Source: Mytilisepta virgata (taxonomy: Eukaryota; Mollusca; Bivalvia; Mytilida; Mytilidae). Taken from it: 64,000 nucleotides of DNA. Below the pieces are notes generated by a model that saw nothing but the letters and a program-made list of their open reading frames with translations, made no database searches and was not told the DNA's origin. The position numbers and the translations under genes are program-made. Of this stretch, positions 44,641-57,172 are shown piece after piece. Every line of letters starts with the position of its first letter. Position 1 is the first letter of the stretch. The stretch lies in NCBI GenBank assembly GCA_028015205.1, contig CM051513.1, positions 49,542,841 to 49,606,840 of the forward strand. Direction: 5' to 3'.

Positions 44641-45775
44641 TGGTTGAAACGTGGTACATCTTGGATGGTGAACGGGTTATCGAATAAAAATTCTAAAGGA
44701 GAACAAACACTATGGACCATTGCTGCCAAGTTTTGTTCTAATTGGCCTTGTGGTTTCAGACAAGAATATCTTTAAGTAAAGTTTCCATGGGTCCTATGTT
44801 AAAACATGTTCGGCTTTGTCGGCCATCTTGGATTCGGGATGGGGCATCGGATATAATTCTGAAAGAGGACCACCTCAGGACCATTGCTGCCCTGTCAAGT
44901 TTCGTTCCATTTGGCCAAGCGGTTTCAGAGAAAAAAATGTTTATACCAGTCCACCAGAAACAAGAATTGCCCATGGCAGTCATGATCCTCGTCCAATCAG
45001 GATGAAAAAAATCATATAAGACTTTCCATAGATGCTTCCTGTCATGTTTGGCTAACAGTTTTGGCCAAGCATTTCCAGAGAAAAAAATTTTAATCACCCG
45101 ACGAGAAACAAAGAATTGCGCATGACGGCCAAGATTGTCTCCCGAACGGGACGAAATTAGGAAAGTTCATAAAGGACCCCCCACAGATGCTTCCTGTCAA
45201 TTTTCGTTCCATTTGGGCAAGTGACTTCAGAAGAGAAGATTGTTTTATATCAGCAAATCAGGAAAAAAATGCCCATGGCGGCTATATTTGTAGTCCGATT
45301 GTACGAAATGAGGGTACTTTATACAGGACCTCCCAAAGATGCTTCCTGTGACGTTTCGTTCCATTTGGCCAAGCGGTTCCAGAAAAAAGATATTTTAATC
45401 AACCAATGAGAAACAAAAATTACCCTTGACGGCCCTGTTTTTTGTCTGATCGGAACGAAATGAGGAAACTGTAAAGAACCTTGCTTCCTGTTAAGTTTCG
45501 TTCCAATTGGCCAAGTGATTTCAGAGGAGAATTTTTTTTATATCAGCCAGTCAGAACCAAGAATTATCCATGGCGGTCATGTTTTCTGCCTGATCGGGAC
45601 GAGATGAGGAGTCTTTGTAAAGGACCTCATAAACATCATTTGAAAGCAAGTTATAAATTATTTGCATGTGTAGTTTCAGATAAGAAGAATTTTAAATGTT
45701 CAACCAATGAGAATGAAGAATTGCCCATGGCGATCTGATCAAGGTGAAATGAGGATATTTGTAAATGACCTCCTG
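44641..45775. repeat. Second array of the ~165-bp unit, diverged
   Basis: It shares AAAGAGGACCACCTCAGGACC, TGGCCAAGCGGTTTCAGAG and GTCGGCCATCTTGGAT with the array at 6.9-8.9 kb. Later units change to a GCTTCCTGTCAAGTTTCGTTCC type. Short frames inside are not conserved. Confidence 0.75.
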
Positions 45776-45920
45776 CAAGTTTTAAATTTCAATTTTCAAA
45801 TCAAAATGGAAAAATGAAAAATGAAAAGCAAATTGCAAATTTCATGTGTCATTTTTCAAAATAAAATTGAAAAATGAAAAAGCCAATTGAAAACTGAAAA
45901 CTGAAAAGGCAAGTGGTATA
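45776..45920. repeat. AT-rich low-complexity repeat
   Basis: Repeated AATTGAAAAATGAAAAA-like words. Confidence 0.7.
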
Positions 45921-47131
45921 TTCCATTTCTCAATTTGCAGATAAAAATTTTAAAAAAAATGTTTCTCCGCTTTAAACACGGACCGAACAAATCATCCGAA
46001 CCTTTTGCAGAGATTGGTGTTTTTCAAAGTAGCATCTTGCCTATCACTTTATTCTGTGTGCTTATCTAAACGTTTTTGTTAGGAAATGCAAGTATTCTAC
46101 AGTGAAGACAATGCCATAGCGAGCGAACACTGGTGAATGATACCTTAGGGGACTTGGATGCACACAAGACTTTGTTGAGGTATCTTATTTGAAAAGTGAA
46201 GAATGTAAATCATATGCGGATTACAAAACAATTTTCTAATGGATTTATTACCTTCGTTTACAGCACGTCCCATTAAAACAAAATATATAACGTTTTCAGA
46301 TGGCTATGGATTGGCTAATGATTTTTCACTTCCTTATGGGAAAAAATTCCCTCCGACCAAATATTATTAGTATAGAGCGTTATTGTTTAAATTTGCGAAT
46401 ATTTTTATCTAAAACCTTTTTTAATACTATAGCAAAAATAGTATTCTTGAAATGTTTGATTCTTACGTATTCTTTTCTGATGTAAGTTGGACGGTTGAAA
46501 GATCTAAATCAGTCTGTAGGAATTAAAGGAGGCCATAATACATTTCGATGTATACACACTGTACAATATAATATAGCGTACAGAAATATTTCGATATTAG
46601 GTTTCTCTTTCTTCGTATATTTTGTGTCGGTAAATTTGTCATCTAGATCTGCTCTTTAACGTTTTTGATTAATGTTTCTGCTTTCAACATGTTACTCTCT
46701 GAGAACAAACTGATACATTGTAAGTCGTTAATTGACCAAATGTGCAAATCTTCAGCGTCTGATGAGGATTATTATTAAGAAATATAATTCGTTAAATTTA
46801 CAATTTTTTGATATTATCAGTATCTTTCTACTAGACACGAAGATTTCTGTCACGGTGATATGTTAGGTAGTTGTGTAAATATAGTTAAGGGAAACGTTAT
46901 ATTCTCTTAAATTTTTTAACAGTAGAAGACATAAATTTATATACAGTAATTGTGAAGGCTACTTGCTAAAAAGGAGTTATGAGATTATACATGGTGTGAT
47001 AGTTTTATGGCATTTCAGAATTCAAAATTTATCAGTATTTTACAATGCTATAAATTAATGATACAATGATTATGTATAATATGGGTGGAAACCGCCGTGA
47101 AGACATATTTAGTTGATAAAGTTACACTTCC
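45921..47131. other. Unassigned AT-rich sequence
   Basis: No supported feature. Confidence 0.4.
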
Positions 47132-47768
47132 TTGGCGGGGTTCTTAAGGAAAAAACCGAAGAAGTTAGCCCGTACCTTTAACTTCAGCTTCCGCTATATA
47201 GATCATGTTTGTCACTCAACAATACACGATTTGAGAATTTCTTACAGCTCATCTATCCCAATGAGCCCGAAATTATTTGTTTGTTTAGTTGGGGTTTTAC
47301 GCCGTTTTCACCACATTTGGCTATTTCGCGGCGGTCAGTTTTTATTGGTTGAGGAAGCCGGAGTACCCGGTGAGAACCACCGACCTTCGGTTGGAAAATT
47401 GGCAATCCTTGTAAATTAAGATCGGGGTCGAACTCACCCCGCCACAGGTGAGATTTGAACTCTCAACCTCAGCGTTGACAGGATAGTGATCACTAGTAGT
47501 CATGACGAACTACCAAGACCACTCGGCCAAAATACAAAACTTTACCACAAACGGAATGACTTTAATTTTTCAATTGTCAGCTTCCCATTTTTGTGCGGCA
47601 ATATTCCAGAAGTGTCGGCGTATGGAGGGTATATTTCACAAATCATACGTTATTCTAGAGCTTGTGACATATACCTTGACTTCCTGGACAGACACCGGCT
47701 CCTGGCAAAAAAATTGCTCAAACGATGGTACGTTGCTCCTAAGTTGCAATCACACTATTAAGGTTGTT
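47132..47768 (+). pseudogene. Penelope-like RT fragment split by a SINE
   Basis: Left piece (47,132-47,276): ARTFNFSFRYIDHV, in which the catalytic YIDD has become YIDH, then in another frame an LIYPNEPEI segment. Right piece (47,529-47,768): KRNDFNFSIVSFPFLCGNIP and GGYISQIIRYSRACDIYLDF, collinear with the copy at 42.5-44.3 kb. A SINE lies between them. Confidence 0.82.
47277..47528 (-). mobile_element. tRNA-derived SINE inside the Penelope-like fragment
   Basis: On the minus strand the head reads TGGCCGAGTGGTC, with a weak B box around GAGTTCAAATCTC, followed by a central GGTGGTTCTCACCGGGTACT domain. The tail has AACTAAACAAACAA. The copy at 51,501-51,752 is the same family. Confidence 0.82.
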
Positions 47769-48075
47769 TGGACGTGATCATGACTTGGTTAACAAGTATG
47801 AAAATCCGCTTCCCAAATGAACATGGACCTGTTCTATTGGTGTTATCCCTTCCTCATATAGGATTTAACATGGACAGCATGGAGGGTGTCCTGCAGGAAC
47901 CAGAGACTGCTTACTCGTCCGGAGCACCTGAGTCTAACCCGGTCTTTTGGTGGGGGTCCATGTTGTTTATATATTTTTGTTTTTAAGTGTAGTGTTTGTA
48001 TTGTTTTGGTCCTGTCCGGAGTATGTCAGTTATTTTTCGCCTCGAATATCACGTTGGTATTTCTTGACTTTACTT
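47769..48075 (+). repeat. Penelope-like 3' tail
   Basis: It follows the RT fragment directly. Its inverted counterpart is at 21,866-22,062. The features GTATTGTTTTGGTCCTG and TATTTCTTGACTTTACTTGG are shared. Confidence 0.65.
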
Positions 48076-48544
48076 GGCTAAGACTTCGAGATATGGAAAA
48101 AAGATAATAGTTTTGTTTCTAATTAAGCTCTTTAGTTTATTCTGATTCTTGGTGCAGAAATTCATTGAATTGGTTTTTATAAAGAGCGCTTATTTAGACA
48201 TTAAAATATAATTTAGTACCAACTCGAAAATGAATCTTAAAACGTGAAAAAATGTTGTATTTTATTACAAAGATCACTGTGAAGAACCACATTCGGTGCA
48301 ATCATGATATCTATCAAAACTCGCCATCCGAAATGAATCGTTCAAATTGGCTATATTCCTTAAATTAATCTTTTCCTTGGGGAATCGTGTTCTATAATAG
48401 TAAATGTAGAAATACACTAGTTCCTATCAGACGTTAGTTCATTTATGATCCAGAGACTTTGGACATGCCTTGATTGAAATGTATTTAAAAAATGTATCAT
48501 AATTTTTTTTTTCAAAAAGAATAGCGAAAGAATACTATACTAAT

Positions 48545-49500
48545 TCAGTTTCAGGTGCACCGCTTCTTGCGGATTTGCTTCTTTACTCCTATTGGATAAC
48601 ACTGAAAAGAAATTAGCCCAGTCCTTTAATGTTAGCTTCCGTAATATAGATGATGTACTTTCTTTGAATAACAATAAGTTTAAACAAAATCTACATCTCA
48701 TCTATCTCAATGCTTCATACTTTGACTTTACCTATCAAAAGACACCAGAGGACGGTTGAACACTAAATTATACAACAAACGTGATGATTTTAGTTTTAAA
48801 ATAGTGAATTTTCCTTTTCTGAGCAGCAATATTTCTGCGTTACCTGCATCTGGTGTCTACATTTCTCAGTTGATTCGTTATTCTAGAGATTGTGTCCACC
48901 ACAGTGACTTTCATGAGCGAACAAGACACTGACAAATAAATTCCTTAGCTGAATTTGGATTCCTGTTTGTTTTAATTGTTTTGGATTTTGATGGTTGTGC
49001 TTATAAATTCATCATTATATCTTTAACTGGATTTCTAACATTTTGATCTCGAGCACTGCTGATGAGTTGTCAGTCAACGAAATGGCCATACAATGCATCT
49101 AATTTATTCGGTATTTTGTGATATGTTTTATATAAACTACTCAGTCTAGGAAAAATCCAGTCTCGACTAACATCATCACTTAAAAAGTTTAACAGTCGAC
49201 ATCATGATCTGATCGATCGTTATCAGGTGGTGTGTCACAAACGTATTCCCTGTGTAATTCCAGATTGCGAAACAGGATATGCTTACCCTGCCGGGGCGCC
49301 TGATATCACTCCAGGTTTTTTGTTGGAGTTCGTATTGTCCAAGCTTTAGTTTTCAGTGTTCTTTGTTCGTATGTCTCTCTCTTTGTCAGTTTTTTTTTGC
49401 CAGTCGTGTTCCATATTGGTTTGTCTCGTTCGGGTACTGTCCTCTGGATTATGATTTAGGATTTCCCCTCTTGCATTATTGGTTCAGTATCTTCTAGACT
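48545..49500 (+). pseudogene. Decayed Penelope-like RT fragment and 3' tail
   Basis: Frameshifted pieces match GTNCAPLLADL-type sequence (48,550), a RYIDDVLS-like NIDDVLS (48,640), the KRDDFSFKIVNFPFL region (48,780) and VYISQLIRYSRDC (48,860). The tail to about 49,500 includes CGCCTGATATCACTCCAGG, probably the element's 3'UTR. Confidence 0.7.
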
Positions 49501-50390
49501 TGATTAACCTCTAATGTAACGACCATACAATTATTTCATTTTTATTATATATACAAAGTAGATGGATTTTTTATTATATTTCAGAATGAAAATTAAATAA
49601 AATAAACAAAATGTACAGTAAGGAAATATATCATTTTGCGCACCTATTATCTTCCAATTAGTGTTTATTAGTGGTTTCCTACGGCATTTTCGTCATCTGC
49701 CAAGTTTATTTGCTATTGTTTCCTTCTACAAAATTTTCCAATTTACAGTTTTTCAGCTTCATTTTAACTTTGATCTGGTGTAGTAATTGATATATATGTT
49801 CTGTGGATCGCCGCTCCTTTCTGTCCAATTACCTACGGTATCATACACATGTGTTTGCAGGCTGGACTCTTCTGTACTTTCTATAAAAGGCAGTGAAGTA
49901 AATTTATATTAAATACTGATGCTTAACACTATGACGAGTACTTTCCTTCTTTTGATTCTGCTTCGTACTTCGTAATTAACAACTAGACCTTACATTGATC
50001 AATATGGACATTACTACATCGAGGCATCACATCACCACTTAGTATCAATAACTCTTATGTATACGAATTTCATGTTACACGTATGCAAATATAAAACGTA
50101 TGATGACTGATGAGCAGCGCTTAGGGAAAGAAATAATGAACTCTACAATGATTGCTCAAAATATAAAAGAAAAAATTTCAGGATTCATAACAATTTTTAC
50201 TATATTGCTCTGAGTATTTTCCATTATTTCTAAATTAATGAAATAAAAACAATAAAAAATCGTAAAAACTAACACATCAAAAGTCGTAATTAAACAGGGC
50301 ATTATATTGACATCCACCAAACCATAACCTGAAGATAAAATAATCCAATTTCAATACAACTATATATTATATTATTATATATTAACATAC
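49501..50390. other. Unassigned
   Basis: AT-rich, nothing supported. Confidence 0.4.
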
Positions 50391-50454
50391 CGTACGTAAT
50401 GTCTTTACCATGGGAGCTTTCATACACATGTTCACTTGTCTCACTATTTTTCTT
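50391..50454 (-). CDS. Possible small host exon (weak)
   Basis: A 64-base minus-strand segment lies between an acceptor (AGATTTCTACAG) and a donor (TACG/GTATGT). One frame gives KKNSETSEHVYESSHGKDIT, which would suit a cytoplasmic tyrosine-containing tail. A second frame is also open, so the reading is ambiguous, and no partner exon was identified. Confidence 0.25.
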
Positions 50455-51311
50455 CTGTAGAAATCTGTTTTTATGAATAAGACTAAAAGTGAGAGTACGA
50501 ACATGAACAATTATGGGAGATTCTGTTGCTGCCGTGCGTGTTATATATCTTTAGTTTACAACGTATTTTACATCAAGTATGAATTGGTTGTAGGATTTGA
50601 TTCCGTTTGCAGTATTACAGGTGTTGGGATTGTTTCAGGACACAATCGTGTTTTTTCTACTATGGCTATTCTTTGTTTGGATTTTAATATAATTGTTTTG
50701 CTTTTCTTAAGGTGAGAGGTGTTGTTTGCATTTAAAATTATTGATAAATAATAAAGTCAGATATCAAAAATGGTGAGGAATTGCACATCCATTAATAGCC
50801 TATTACAGTGTATTGTAATTGACAGAAACAGCAACCCGACTTCTTCACACTATATTGGCCAAATTGACTTTTCCCGCTGTTTTGTCGATTCGGTATTCTT
50901 TTGCAGATATTCAAGAGTTTAAAAAAAAAACTGCTGGGAAAAGTCGATGAATCATTTGGTAACATTTAATTCTGCGTTTTGTAGAAATGTATGTCTTACA
51001 TACATCATGTTATTACACAATCTTAGAGTAAAAACTTATGAATTTCACAAATAAGTCACGGCTAAAAAATACAGGTATTATGTTTGACGATGGATGTTTT
51101 CGAATCGCAAATATAAATTTGTATCTCTATATATTTACTGTGTTTTTGGTTAAAAAAAAACGTGCCCTTAAGTTTTAACCCGTGCATATAATCTATCAAT
51201 AGGAATGAAATGCAATAGACACTAGTATGGGAAATCCCGTTCACGATAAGTGCTTTTCTGAAAGCAGGGTTCTTAGCTAAAAGATGTTGATATCAATTGA
51301 AGAAAATTTTA
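50455..51311. other. Unassigned
   Basis: A plus-strand frame at 50,473-50,715 lacks any supporting feature. Nothing else seen. Confidence 0.35.
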
Positions 51312-51410
51312 AAAGCATTTAGCAGCTTGTGAGATATGTAACCCAAAGCATTTAGCAGCTTGCGAAATATGTAACCCAAAGCATTTAGCAGCTTGTGAAA
51401 TATGTAACCC
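51312..51410. repeat. Three tandem 33-bp units
   Basis: AAAGCATTTAGCAGCTTG begins at 51,312, 51,345 and 51,378. The units differ at two or three bases. Confidence 0.92.
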
Positions 51411-51500
51411 TGTAATATCTCCATTTTCGATTTGTACAGTAAAAGATCTAAAAAGGAACAGTATTTACTTTTCGTATTAGCTTTGTTACAATGTATTTGC

Positions 51501-51752
51501 TTGTTTGTTTAGGTGGGGTTTTTCGCCGTTTTAAGCACATTTGGCTATTTCGCGGCGGCCAGTTTTTATTGGTGGAGGAAGCAGGAGAGAACCACCGACG
51601 TTCGGTAGGAAAATTGGCAATCCTTGTCAATTTAGGTCGGAGTCGAACATACCCCGCCACAGGTGAGATTCGAACTCGCAACCTCAGTGTTGACAGGCTG
51701 TGATCATTAGTAGTCCTGACGAACTACCTAGACCACTCGGCCACCGAGGCCC
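51501..51752 (-). mobile_element. tRNA-derived SINE, second copy
   Basis: Same family and orientation as 47,277-47,528. Here the B box is better preserved (GAGTTCGAATCTC) and the head extends to GGCCTCGGTGGCCGAGTGG. Confidence 0.82.
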
Positions 51753-52924
51753 CCTGTTCAAATGTAGCTCCTTTGGATAAATATATTTTGCATATTTAAT
51801 AAATTCGGGGTTATTAAATTCAATTTTCCACTTTATTTTACGTACTATCCTGTTTGTCCCAATTATTTCAATGTATTTCTCTATTGATTTGTTAACAGTT
51901 AAATTTTCATTCTTTAACTTTAGTTTTTGTTTCAGTTAAGTTTCGTAAATTCAAAATCAGTTTTAAAATTCGTCCCACAAAACTGATACATATGCCCTAA
52001 AGGTACATGTCACACAAACACTAAGGCAATACATTTAAAGTTTGGATGTAGTATGTCGAAACTGGGCGCTTTTGGGTGATGAACTCGTAAGATGTCTTGA
52101 AAATCAACCTATGTAGAACATAAAAATCATGCATAAAGTAAGTAAATTTTATATATAATTTCTAACGAATGTCTTTAGTTGTAATTAATAGAAAAAACTC
52201 TGAAACATGTTTTCAAAACGTTTCAGCTTTATTCAGCCTTCTTCAGTGGATGTAAACATTGCAAAAGTGAAGTTATAACAGCAAACAGTTTATGACGTTT
52301 TTACAATTATGAAGTCCCACCCCTTATCCCCAACTGATCATCCCAATGTCTTTCTGTAATCTTTGTGTTCAGTTCAGGAGCATCATGCATTTTCGGTTTT
52401 GGGATCCAAAAGGATTCTTTCACTTCCCGAAGTATTTTATCCCCATTGACTTTTTTCAATTCCAATGATTTTCATTTATGAGGCGGCGTGGTCATTCCGA
52501 CAGAATTGGTTTGAAATCGGATTTTCCTTGGGAAAAGATATCACCGGTTTAGCCAATGTATACGTGTTGCTCACAATTTGCGCAATAAATGTAATAGATC
52601 GTGCTCGTCGTTTTGCAATCAATATTTCCATGAATTTGATAGCTTTTTCCGTATTTGTCCGTGAATTTGGTACCCTCTATAAATTTTACTGAAAAAAGTT
52701 GAATGAAGTTGAAACGTTTGAAAAATATGGTTTATATTTTTCTATAAATGTTAAACAGGAAACAAAATATTCTTATTTTCTTTATATATCCAAATAACTT
52801 ACAGAGATAAAATGTACAAAAAGTATTTAATATGAAAAGAATGTTATCTTGTACTCAATTTATTAAGCATTTTGTCTTATGAATTTTGTTTCGATTTTCT
52901 AAATTTCATCTTTTGGAAAAACTA
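51753..52924. other. Unassigned
   Basis: No supported gene. A short plus-strand frame at 52,465-52,692 has no supporting evidence. Confidence 0.4.
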
Positions 52925-52946
52925 TAGATAGATAGATAGATAGATT
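52925..52946 (-). repeat. (ATCT)n 3' tail of the LINE
   Basis: About five ATCT repeats directly follow AATAAACA on the minus strand, taking the place of a poly(A) tail. Confidence 0.85.
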
Positions 52947-53359
52947 GTTTATTATAGTGACATGTGTTACAAACATATTAATACAATTACAATAATTATT
53001 TACATAATAATAAAGTACACCCGGCCCATTGGACCTATAAGTCACTTCAAACCCTTAAAAACTAGTAAATTATCAAGAAGAGAAAAACATGGTATGTAGT
53101 TACTTAGAGAAAAGTGATATTACTTTGACATTTACCTGAAATTAGATAAAAACTAAAATTAAACCACATTGAATAAATGGAGTTACTTTTAGATATTTCA
53201 ATGAAAATACTGAGGAGACTTGAATTACATAAAGAAAATTGAAAAAAGAAACCTGAGAAATGAGAAAAAGAAAATTCCACTTATAAAAAATACTTTAACA
53301 TTGAAAAACTAAAAAAAGAAACATGACAAATGACAAGTATATGAAATTTCAAAGAATGT

Positions 53360-53600
53360 ACTGAGAAAACTGGAGTTACATAAAAAATATAATGAGAAAA
53401 CTGGAATTACATTACTAATATACTGAGAAAACTGGTATTACATTACTAATATACTGAGAAAAGTGGAATTACGTTAAGAGTATACTGAGAAAACTGGAAT
53501 TACATTGAGAATTTACTGAGAAAACTGGAATTACATTAAGAGTATACTGAGAAAACGTGTAATAATATACTGAGAAAAATGGAGTTACCTGAAGAAAACT
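53360..53600. repeat. ~31-bp minisatellite in the LINE 3'UTR
   Basis: ACTGAGAAAACTGGAATTAC recurs about eight times at 29-32-base spacing (for example 53,392, 53,424, 53,455, 53,486 and 53,517). Confidence 0.88.
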
Positions 53601-53668
53601 AACAAAAATTTGACACATACGAAAACTGGAATTACATTGAAAGATAAATTACATCAATAAGCTTAGAA

Positions 53669-56600
53669 TTACTTTGAGAAAATATACTGTCTACGTTTTA
53701 AGTACGCTGCATGAATAAATTTAGCAGTTTGTCTAGGGAAATATTTGAGTAGCTGATTCAATTGTTCACATTTTGGTAGACTAATAAAAATATCCTTTCC
53801 TGGAACAATCGATATGAGATTTTCCCGTAATTCTCTATAAAAGTCACATTCAGTTAGGAAATGTACTTCATCTTCGATTTTATTAGAGTCACACATAATG
53901 CATATTCTTGCATCAACTGTTTCACCAACATAACGGCCGGTTTCTATACGAAGTGGTAATATTCCACATCTAAATTGGGCAAGTGTCGATCTTTCAGATT
54001 TTGGTAGATTCATTTGCACATAAGCCTCGGTTTGAAAATCCGTTTTGAAAGTTTTATAAGTTCTAAGTTTAGCAGATTTATCAACTTGTTCTATCCATTC
54101 TCTCGTGAAATTAGCGTTCAGCGTAACATTAACATCTGTAAGTTCACATTTGCTTTTGTTGTCATACTTTTCATTTAATCCAATACCATTTAATATCGTT
54201 TTGATTGTAGATGACCAATTATTTTCACATATTCCAAAGTCCCAAAGGAAAACTTTCTTGCATATTCTAGTTTCATCCATGTCAATGAGTCTGTTCCAAT
54301 ATCGAATCATGTTGTAATGTCGTCTAACTTGAGCGGGTAACCAACCAATATCACCAACAATCGCTATTTTCGGAGCGAACTTATGTACTCCTAGGAAGTA
54401 CCTTATAGCTTTATTTTGGACGTTATCGATACTTGCAAAGTCGTTGAATCCCCATACAGAAGAATTATAGTCCATTATTGGTACAATACAAGAGTTGAAA
54501 AGTTTTTGGTAAGTCTTAATTCCACAATCTCTCATACTGTGAATTTTCGATATTAATGCACCAAGAGCGCGGCCTGCTCCTTTTGACAGATTTTCTGCAT
54601 TCAAGTCAAATTTCTTCTTTTCATGGAATATAACACCAAGATATTTGTATTGATCAGTAATGTCTAACTTATTTTCGCCAATTTTAAACTCAAATCGTGT
54701 TCGTTGTCTACGTCCAGAACGGAAATGCACTACTTTAGATTTGTTAGTGTTTATAAGTACTCTCCACTTTTGGCACCATTCATGAAGTTTATCAAGCATT
54801 TTTTGCATATCCGGCTCGTTTTTGGCAAACATCACTATATCATCTGCATACAGCAATAAAGACAGTTTTGAAGAACCAATATTTATTCCGATGTCCAAAT
54901 TGTTTACCTCTTGAACTAAATCGTTTATAAAAATTGAAAATAAAGTAGGCGACAGGTTATCGCCTTGCTTCACTCCGGAATGACAAGTAAACCAATCTGT
55001 CATTGTCTGATTTATTTTTATGCTGGCAGTAGTATGAGAATAAACACTTTTCACCGAATTGTATAATTTGCCGTCGATGTTGTTAAGTAGTAGTTTATAT
55101 AAAAGCATATCACGATCAACAAAGTCAAAAGCTTTCTTTAGATCTACGAAAGTTGCTATAAGAGTTTCACTGTTTTGAATAATGGTATTCAGCGTAAAAA
55201 CGTGATCTTCACAAGACCGTTGTCGACGAAAGCCATTTTGTTCATTAGCGAGCAAGTCATTATCTTCCAAGTATGACGATATTCGGTTGTTCATGAATGC
55301 ACTGTATAGCTTTGAAATGCATGATTGTAAGCAGATTCCACGGTAATTCAACGGGATTCTTTTGTCTGATGATATATCTTTGAGAATTGGGAATAATATT
55401 GCTTTCCTCCAGATTGACGGTATTATACTTGAATCGAAAATGATTTGAAACAACGTTTGCAGTACATGAACTACACTATCGGATCTCAGAACGTCGTATG
55501 GTATTTTGTCCATTCCTGCGGATTTACCGTTTTTTGACGCATTAACAACAACCCGTATTTCTTCTAATGTAATGTCCGAATTTAATTCTTCATTGCAACG
55601 ATAAAGTGGATCAAGCATATTTCCTTCTAATAAGTTTTTATGATTAAGTGCTTGTCTATAGAAATCACTATCAAAGTCATTTTCTGCATTGTCACTATTG
55701 TATATTTTTTCAAATTCAGATTTCCACTTGTTTCGAATACTACTTTCATCGTACAAAATATCCCCATTATCTCCGTAAACTTCCATCGGTATACCGGATC
55801 TTTTTCGTGGACCAATATTTCTGATTTTTGCCCAAAATTCGTTCGGATTAGTCGTTGTCATTGTTTCTATTTCATCACAAAACGAACGCTGGTATTGCCT
55901 CTCATAAAATCTAAGTTTTCGATCAAATGTCCTTTGCGCATTCTGAAAATCTAACCTTTTGACATTTCTGTTATTCAATCGACCGTTACATTTCTAATAT
56001 AAACGTTCTTTCTCATGCATATCATTCCAAAGTTGTGACAGCTCGTCATTCCAATAAGGTTTATGCACCCTAAAACGCTTTTTAGATTTTCCGCTGTGTT
56101 CATAACAAGGAATTTTGTTGCCCATTTCACTCAGAATATTTTCGCATAAGTCTGTATATATATCATCAATGCCAGTTTGAGTTTCTCTTGTTAGTTCAAT
56201 TCTTGTGATCAAAGATCGAAGTGCTAATCGAGACATTTCAGATCCGAAAAAATCATTAGGAATTTCCTTCAGTTTAAATCGTTTTTCATGAGTCGCACTT
56301 GATTCATTGCTACTTTCCTTGCATATCTTCGTTCGAGTATCTAGCTTCGCTAATAATACAGAGTGGTCCGGCATTTTAGATCGATCACCGAGCAGTCCAA
56401 ATAAGTTAAACTTTTCAACTATTGATCGAGTAGTAATTACTTCAAAAGACGTAACTTGATCAAAAACATCATGTGGTACGCAGAAATAATCAACAACGGA
56501 CTTCCCTCTGCCCGATACAAAAGTAAAGTCATTTTTCGTCACACCGAACCGTCCATTTAAAATGCACATTTTAGCTTCGTTTAAGAATTCGATAAAAGCC

Positions 56601-57172
56601 TGTCCATGTTGATTTATAGTTCTATCGATAGTTGATCTTTCAATAACACAGTCAAAATCAGAAAAGTCTTTTAAGAAACCAATTCTTGCATTAAAGTCTC
56701 CGCAAACGATATGTGCATCGCAATTACTATAGCTGTATATATTTGTCAGTATATGTGCGAAAAATGTTTGAGAATCACGACCCCAAACTGAGTTTTCGGG
56801 CGGCAAGTAACAAGAGTGAACTACGAAAGTAAAGTCTGTATCTTTTGAGACAAATTTGATGCATAATATCCCATCGTAGGACGCGTCTACTATTTCATAT
56901 CTATAGTCTTTTAAAATAGAATTTTTAATGAATAATCCGACACCACCGGACCCTTTTGGAGCATTTCGATGAATTTCTTTTCTATTAAATCCGATCCATT
57001 GATAACCATCTATTTCAATTTTATCTTCAAGTCTTAAGTGTGATTCGCAAATACTAAAAATGTCCGCATCAACGTTTTTAATTATCTCTTTTCGTAATTG
57101 ACTATTGTTATTTGTCCAGCCACATACGTTTAACTGGGCTATATTTATAGTCCAAATGCACCGGTCACTTTC
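53669..57172 (-). CDS. LINE ORF2: endonuclease and reverse transcriptase, one internal TAG
   Basis: The frame starts right after the ORF1 stop (NIAQLNVCGWTNNN). The endonuclease (to about residue 270) has SICESHL, VCGDFNARI, VVDYFCVP and MPDHSVLL. It nicks target DNA. After a TAG at 55,994-55,996 the same frame continues for 770 codons with RT motifs NYRGICLQSCISKLY, FVDLKKAFDFVD, GVKQGDNLSPTLFSIFINDL and catalytic LLLYADDIVMFA. It ends with a Cys/His motif (CIMCDSNKIEDEVHFLTEC). Apart from that TAG the frame is uninterrupted over 3.5 kb, so the copy is young. No in-frame ATG is obvious at the start, so translation would need reinitiation or readthrough of the ORF1 stop. Confidence 0.9.

Noticed and set aside
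50473..50715. Plus-strand 80-codon frame
   Set aside because: No family, no splice support, and opposite to the candidate exon at 50,391.
51312..51410. CRISPR-like spacing of short repeats
   Set aside because: Units are contiguous without spacers and the genome is eukaryotic; it is a simple tandem repeat.
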